Source of the DNA: DASWRT01 sp036403035 | GTDB lineage: Bacteria; Pseudomonadota; Alphaproteobacteria; ATCC43930; CGMCC-115725 | DNA length: 18,091 nucleotides | Assembly (NCBI GenBank): GCA_036403035.1 | Contig: DASWRT010000325.1 | Span: 1 to 18,091, forward strand | Direction of reading: 5' to 3' | Shown: in pieces, positions 15,368 through 18,091 of the stretch | How the letters are laid out: each line of letters starts with the position of its first letter | Position numbering within the stretch: the stretch's first letter is position 1 | Position numbers and translations under genes: made by a program | The notes under the pieces: model-generated | Database searches by the model: none | Seen by the model: only the letters and a program-made list of their open reading frames with translations | Told to the model about the DNA's origin: nothing

Positions 15368-15763
15368 ATGGCGCTGGATTTTGCCCGCAGATCTGCGGTC
15401 GCGGTTTTAGCCGCCGCGGTGTTGCTCGCCGTCGCCGGGTGCGCGTCGCCGGATGAGCGAACCTACGTGGTGCCGGTCGACGGCAAGGCCGTAATATTCG
15501 AGGCCCGCAAGGGCATGGATCGCCTTTGGCTCTCTCCCGGCGAGGTGCACGGTCTCCTCGACATCGCAGGGAGTGGCGACTACGCGGTCCGGGCGACGCT
15601 GGGGACCGAGTTCTCCGTACTCGCCGAGCCGCCGGGCGAGCGCGAGCGCATGATCGCAGCGATCGATGCGGAGATGGCGCGGGTCTGCGGACATGGGTTC
15701 AAGAAAAAGGCGGTGGCGACGACGCCGCCGCACCTCTACCGCGCCAGCTACGATTGCGGTTGA
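15368..15763 (+). CDS. Small putative outer-membrane lipoprotein, unknown function
   Basis: This 131-residue protein has a clear lipoprotein signal: a basic N-terminus, a hydrophobic stretch about 9-23, and lipobox V-A-G-C with Cys25. Ala follows at +2, which by the usual Lol rule points to the outer membrane. The mature part has an early beta-rich look ('RTYVVPVDGKAVIFEA'). Two C-terminal Cys residues (in 'ARVCGHG' and 'SYDCG') could form a disulfide. I recognise no domain. A GAGAGGGAA sequence precedes the ATG. It stands alone, 154 bases after the transporter operon, and converges on the Crp/Fnr gene. Confidence 0.75.
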   Translation: MALDFARRSAVAVLAAAVLLAVAGCASPDERTYVVPVDGKAVIFEARKGMDRLWLSPGEVHGLLDIAGSGDYAVRATLGTEFSVLAEPPGERERMIAAIDAEMARVCGHGFKKKAVATTPPHLYRASYDCG

Positions 15764-15829
15764 GAGGCGAACTGCACGCCTCCTGTCGAGCTCGGTCGTC
15801 GACCGATGCCGCGTGGGTAATGCGCAGCG

Positions 15830-15849
15830 CCGTCGATTTTATTCGACGG
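15830..15849. terminator. Hairpin between convergent genes, possible bidirectional terminator
   Basis: CCGTCGA and TCGACGG form a perfect 7-bp stem around the loop TTTTAT. The loop contains the stop codon of the Crp/Fnr gene. It lies between two converging genes, where a shared terminator would be expected, but there is no T-run after the stem on either strand. A second small dyad, CGGTC-GTC-GACCG, lies at 15793-15805. Confidence 0.35.
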
Positions 15850-16537
15850 TGGCCCGCAGCGCATCGGCGTCACGGAGCACGATCGCGCCGTCCTCCATGC
15901 CGATCAACCCTTCCTTCTGCCATTGGTTGAGCTGCTTGTTGATGCTCTCGCGCGATGTACCCACCATGTTGCCGAGTTCGCGCTGCGATAGCCGTACGGT
16001 GATGCGCACGCCCTCGTTCGTCCGCCGGCCCTGCGTGTCGGCAAGGTGGACGAGCAGCTTCGCAAGCCGGTGCGGCAGGCCGAGGAAGGAAAGGTCCTCG
16101 ACCTGTTGGGTCGTGCGCCGCAGCCGGCCGCACATCACCGCAAGGAGCCGCATCGGGATGTCGGGCCGGCTCTGCACGAACGGCAGGAACGTCCTGCGCT
16201 CGATCACCATGAGCTCGCAATCCGTCGCGGCCACGGCGTCCGCCGTGCGCTCCTTGCCGTCGAGCAGGGCGATCTCGCCGAACACCTCGCCTTCCTCGAT
16301 GATGTTCAACGTGATCTCGCGGCCGTCGGCGCCCGTCGCCGCGATGCGGACTCGGCCGCGCAGGACCACCATCATCGCGGCGCCCGGCGAGCCCTTGAGG
16401 AAGATTATTTCTCGCGCGCGGAACGTCCCGACTCGCGCATAAGTGACGAGCGTGTCGAGTTCATCGACAGTCAGCTGACCGAATAGGAAATGGTTTTCGA
16501 GCGCCCTCCGCTTGTCGGCCGCTCTCATCACGCCCAC
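15839..16537 (-). CDS. Crp/Fnr-family transcriptional regulator
   Basis: This 232-residue DNA-binding regulator has an N-terminal cyclic-nucleotide-binding domain (about 16-130). It holds a phosphate-binding-cassette-like stretch, 'FGEIALLDGKERTADAVA' at 86-103; its Glu and Arg-Thr match positions that hold cAMP in E. coli CRP, so it may bind a cyclic nucleotide. There is no N-terminal Cys cluster, so it is not an oxygen-sensing Fnr. The helix-turn-helix at about 183-206 has the recognition helix 'TSRESINKQL'. Arg196-Glu197 correspond to CRP Arg180-Glu181, and Lys201 replaces Arg185. The GTG start is supported by GGAGG seven bases upstream; a closer ATG is out of frame. Its likely targets carry TGTGA/TCACA half-sites. 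Confidence 0.94.
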   Translation of the reverse strand: MGVMRAADKRRALENHFLFGQLTVDELDTLVTYARVGTFRAREIIFLKGSPGAAMMVVLRGRVRIAATGADGREITLNIIEEGEVFGEIALLDGKERTADAVAATDCELMVIERRTFLPFVQSRPDIPMRLLAVMCGRLRRTTQQVEDLSFLGLPHRLAKLLVHLADTQGRRTNEGVRITVRLSQRELGNMVGTSRESINKQLNQWQKEGLIGMEDGAIVLRDADALRATVE

Positions 16538-16544
16538 GGGCCAT

Positions 16545-16549
16545 CCTCC
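16545..16549 (-). promoter_or_regulatory. Ribosome-binding site that sets the GTG start of the Crp/Fnr gene
   Basis: GGAGG on the minus strand lies seven bases from the in-frame GTG at 16537. An ATG directly after it (16544) is out of frame and too close for efficient use, so the GTG is preferred. Confidence 0.55.
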
Positions 16550-16616
16550 AACACCGACGCCCGGACTGCCGTCCGCCGCCTCCCAGCCGACATAAGTTTA
16601 CCAAATGTGTCGACTG

Positions 16617-16628
16617 TTTGTTGACAAA
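16617..16628. promoter_or_regulatory. Inverted repeat TTTGT-TG-ACAAA in the AT-rich upstream region of the Crp/Fnr gene
   Basis: Five-base arms with a two-base spacer lie about 80 bases upstream of the GTG start, in an AT-richer island (about 16593-16632). The island also contains TTGTCA on the minus strand as a possible -35 element. This is the likely promoter region of the regulator gene and a possible operator. No convincing -10 sequence lies at the right distance. Confidence 0.3.
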
Positions 16629-16730
16629 TGATAGCACGTACGCAGGCCGGCGACAAAGTTCCGGCCAGGAAAACGCTTGAGCTTCCGACTCTTGCACTCC
16701 CTCTGGCGGGGCGGCGTCGCGGCGGGCGCT

Positions 16731-17219
16731 TCAGTCTTCAGCGGCGCCGACCTCCAACGGCGATTCCCTAACCTGCGCATCCTCCGGCACGTCGTCGTCG
16801 GCGGCGCCGCCGCTCCGCTCGAGGTTGGTGGCAGTGCCGAGATCGACGCCGGCACAGCCGCGGGCGATCGCCAGACGGACCAGGGCGCGCAGCAGCGCAG
16901 GGCCGATGTCGCCGGCATCCGGACCGTCCGCCGCGACGCAGATCTCGTGGAGGACCAACTGCGGTCGTGCGGAGCCGTCTCGAAGAGGCACCGCGAAGCA
17001 GACAACGCCGAGCGGCCGGGATGATCCATCGGCGGCGACCAGGTACTCCCGCCCCAATGCCGGCTCGGCGAGCCTCGCCGCAATCCGCTCGACGCCTGCC
17101 GCCTTCGCGCCGCGAACGTCCCGCCAGAGGTCGCGTGCGCTCGACGCCATTGCCCGACGCTCCGCCTCGGTCAGCTTGCGGATCTCGATCGCTCGGCGGT
17201 GGTGCGGTTCGACCGGCAT
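16731..17219 (-). CDS. GNAT-like acetyltransferase, tentative
   Basis: This 162-residue protein is read from ATG 17219, which has AGGGA a few bases upstream; the frame is open to 17312, but that extension is Arg/Ser-rich and looks non-coding. The order fits a small GNAT: an N-terminal 'IEIRKLTEAERRAM' strand-helix, a strand 'PLGVVCFAVPL' (69-79), then 'LVLHEICVAAD' (88-98). An acetyl-CoA loop-like stretch 'DAGDIGPALLRALVRLAIARGCAGVDLGTA' with Gly-x-Ile-Gly follows. That loop is a loose match to the usual Q/R-x-x-G-x-G/A motif. Instead of a normal last strand, the C-terminus is acidic and Gly/Asp-rich. Its substrate is unknown. It sits 193 bases upstream of the Crp/Fnr gene on the same strand. 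Confidence 0.6.
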   Translation of the reverse strand: MPVEPHHRRAIEIRKLTEAERRAMASSARDLWRDVRGAKAAGVERIAARLAEPALGREYLVAADGSSRPLGVVCFAVPLRDGSARPQLVLHEICVAADGPDAGDIGPALLRALVRLAIARGCAGVDLGTATNLERSGGAADDDVPEDAQVRESPLEVGAAED

Positions 17220-17391
17220 GTTCTTCCCTGGGCGGCGGATGGGATCAGGTGCCGCCGACGACTGCCGGTGCGACGACCGCCGGGCCGATCCGCGAGCGGA
17301 CGAGGGCAGCATCCGTTCCCACGCTCACGGCCGCCCGCAAAGCGCCCAGCATCGGAAAATCGCCGCTTGCGCCCACGGTGCCAGCCCCCTG

Positions 17392-17404
17392 TTCCGGACC
17401 GGAA
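17392..17404. promoter_or_regulatory. Perfect inverted repeat TTCCGG-A-CCGGAA
   Basis: Two six-base arms with a one-base centre lie 26 bases before the Crp-like site. The form suits a dimeric regulator's operator, but no known consensus is recognised. Confidence 0.35.
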
Positions 17405-17412
17405 AGATAGCG

Positions 17413-17428
17413 CCGCCGGCGCCGGCGG
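17413..17428. promoter_or_regulatory. 16-bp perfect GC palindrome
   Basis: CCGCCGGCGCCGGCGG is fully self-complementary and ends two bases before the Crp-like site. It could be a protein-binding site or a hairpin in an upstream transcript. In DNA this GC-rich it could also be chance. Confidence 0.35.
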
Positions 17429-17430
17429 AA

Positions 17431-17446
17431 TGTGATGTGGTTCACA
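17431..17446 (+). promoter_or_regulatory. Perfect Crp-type binding site TGTGA-N6-TCACA
   Basis: Both five-base half-sites match the CRP consensus exactly with the correct six-base spacer (TGTGGT). The site lies about 210 bases upstream of the aapJ-like ATG, just before an AT-richer stretch where a promoter could lie. A start site near 17480 or 17503 would place it at a class II-like or class I-like activating distance. The Crp/Fnr regulator encoded at 15839-16537 has a recognition helix compatible with this motif. Confidence 0.65.
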
Positions 17447-17656
17447 GACGCAGGCGCTTCAAATCGTGAAGAAAATACGACTCAATCTCGCTATTTTGTT
17501 GCATGTTAGCGTCTACGTGCGTCTGGGGGCGCCGGCGGAGCGTGCGCGCTGTCCGCGGCAGTGGCCGTGGCCGGCATGTGTACGTGCCGCACCGACCGAT
17601 CGGACCGCATCAAAAATCCGTCGGTCGCCAACGATTGAAGAGGAAGGGAAGCGTTC

Positions 17657-18091
17657 ATGACGATATCAAGACTCGCCGCTGGCTTGGCGCTCGGCATTCT
17701 TGCCCTGCCCGCCGCAGCACTAGCAGGTCAGACGCTCGACACCGTCAAGAAGAACGGGGTGCTGACATGCGGCGTCAACTCGGCACAGGCGGGCTTCTCG
17801 CTGGCCGACAGCCAGGGCCGGTATACCGGTCTCGATGCCGACACGTGCCGCGCCGTGGCGGCCGCAGTGCTCGGCGATGCGAACAAGGTGAAGTACGTCC
17901 CGCTGACGGCGCAGCAGCGCTTCACCGCGTTGCAGTCGGGCGAGATCGACATGCTGGCGCGCAACACGACCAACACGCTGTCGCGCGACACGCAACTCGG
18001 CCTCAACTTCGCTCCCACGACCTATTATGACGGTCAAGGCTTCCTGGTGGCGAAGAAGCTGGGCATAAAGAGCGCCAAGGAGTTGAACGGC
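17657..18091 (+). CDS. aapJ: General L-amino-acid ABC transporter substrate-binding protein, AapJ-like (5' part, cut by window end)
   Basis: The first 145 codons are present and the frame is still open at the last base. The signal peptide is about residues 1-23 (MTISRLAAGL..., ending ALA). The mature start 'GQTLDTVKKNGVLTCGVN' and then 'GLDADTCRAVAAAVLGD', 'RFTALQSGEIDMLARNTTNT' and 'YYDGQGFLV' are characteristic of AapJ, the periplasmic receptor of the broad-range amino-acid importer AapJQMP of rhizobia and relatives. The Cys in LTCG and the one in DTCR can form the usual disulfide. AGGAAGGGAA precedes the ATG with good spacing. The genes aapQ, aapM and aapP are expected just beyond the window. 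A perfect Crp-type site upstream suggests control by carbon status. Confidence 0.93.
   Translation, partial: MTISRLAAGLALGILALPAAALAGQTLDTVKKNGVLTCGVNSAQAGFSLADSQGRYTGLDADTCRAVAAAVLGDANKVKYVPLTAQQRFTALQSGEIDMLARNTTNTLSRDTQLGLNFAPTTYYDGQGFLVAKKLGIKSAKELNG

Larger units (their letters stand above)
17220..17656. other. 437-bp intergenic control region between divergent genes
   Basis: I see no convincing gene here; the short frames on both strands are Arg/Pro/Ser-rich shadows. The left half is GC-rich. From about 17390 it holds three stacked dyads (listed separately). An AT-richer stretch at about 17461-17510 contains possible -10-like sequences (AAAATA, TATTTT), and a ribosome-binding sequence precedes the aapJ-like gene at 17641-17650. 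It probably contains the aapJ-like promoter and a leader of roughly 150 bases. Confidence 0.6.

Noticed and set aside
16461..16544. ATG directly behind the Shine-Dalgarno sequence of the Crp/Fnr gene, out of frame; a similar arrangement exists at 1198-1200 before the ABM gene
   Set aside because: Both ATGs are too close to the ribosome-binding site, and they open frames with no conserved sequence. They are more likely chance than regulatory decoys.
17245..17445. 66-residue minus-strand frame in the aapJ upstream region
   Set aside because: It runs through the palindromes and Crp site, starts in an Arg-rich run, and has no domain pattern or ribosome-binding sequence.

Overview
The window looks like a stretch of chromosome from a GC-rich alphaproteobacterium, probably of the Hyphomicrobiales/Rhodospirillales type. 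The evidence is an AapJ-type general amino-acid binding protein, a small proline-rich secreted protein of a kind common in that group, a short 'EYR-R-CRE-A' protein typical of soil alphaproteobacteria, strong GC bias at third codon positions, and frequent GTG starts. The genus cannot be fixed from the sequence alone.

Layout, left to right. Positions 1-135 hold the 3' end of an unrecognised gene. Next come a 63-residue small protein (minus), a tRNA-Pro(GGG) (minus), an antibiotic-biosynthesis-monooxygenase-fold protein (minus) and a GcvA-type LysR regulator (minus). The regulator diverges from an MFS carrier of the oxalate/formate-monocarboxylate type (plus). Converging on the carrier are a small proline-rich secreted protein and an orphan branched-chain-amino-acid-type binding protein (both minus). 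From about 5.66 kb everything reads plus: an SsuB/TauB-like ATPase, its permease and two tandem, near-duplicate SsuA/NMT1-like binding proteins, then glutamate racemase murI. A complete spermidine/putrescine-type ABC transporter follows (ATPase, binding protein, two permeases; about 10.8-15.2 kb). A small lipoprotein gene then converges on a Crp/Fnr regulator (minus), preceded by a GNAT-like protein (minus). Finally a 437-bp control region leads into the 5' part of an aapJ-like gene cut by the window end.

The theme is nutrient import. There are five periplasmic solute-binding proteins, parts of at least four ABC uptake systems, one secondary carrier and two one-component regulators. The two complete ABC operons have tightly spaced or overlapping genes, as expected for co-transcription. 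A perfect TGTGA-N6-TCACA Crp-type site lies upstream of the aapJ-like gene, about 0.9 kb from a Crp/Fnr gene whose recognition helix keeps the Arg-Glu pair that reads such sites. This suggests a local carbon/nitrogen regulatory link.

I see no CRISPR array, transposase, integrase, phage gene or obvious new defence system. The most interesting items are the tandem binding-protein duplication, the Crp site next to two other palindromes, and the roughly 145-residue periplasmic loop in the PotB-like permease.
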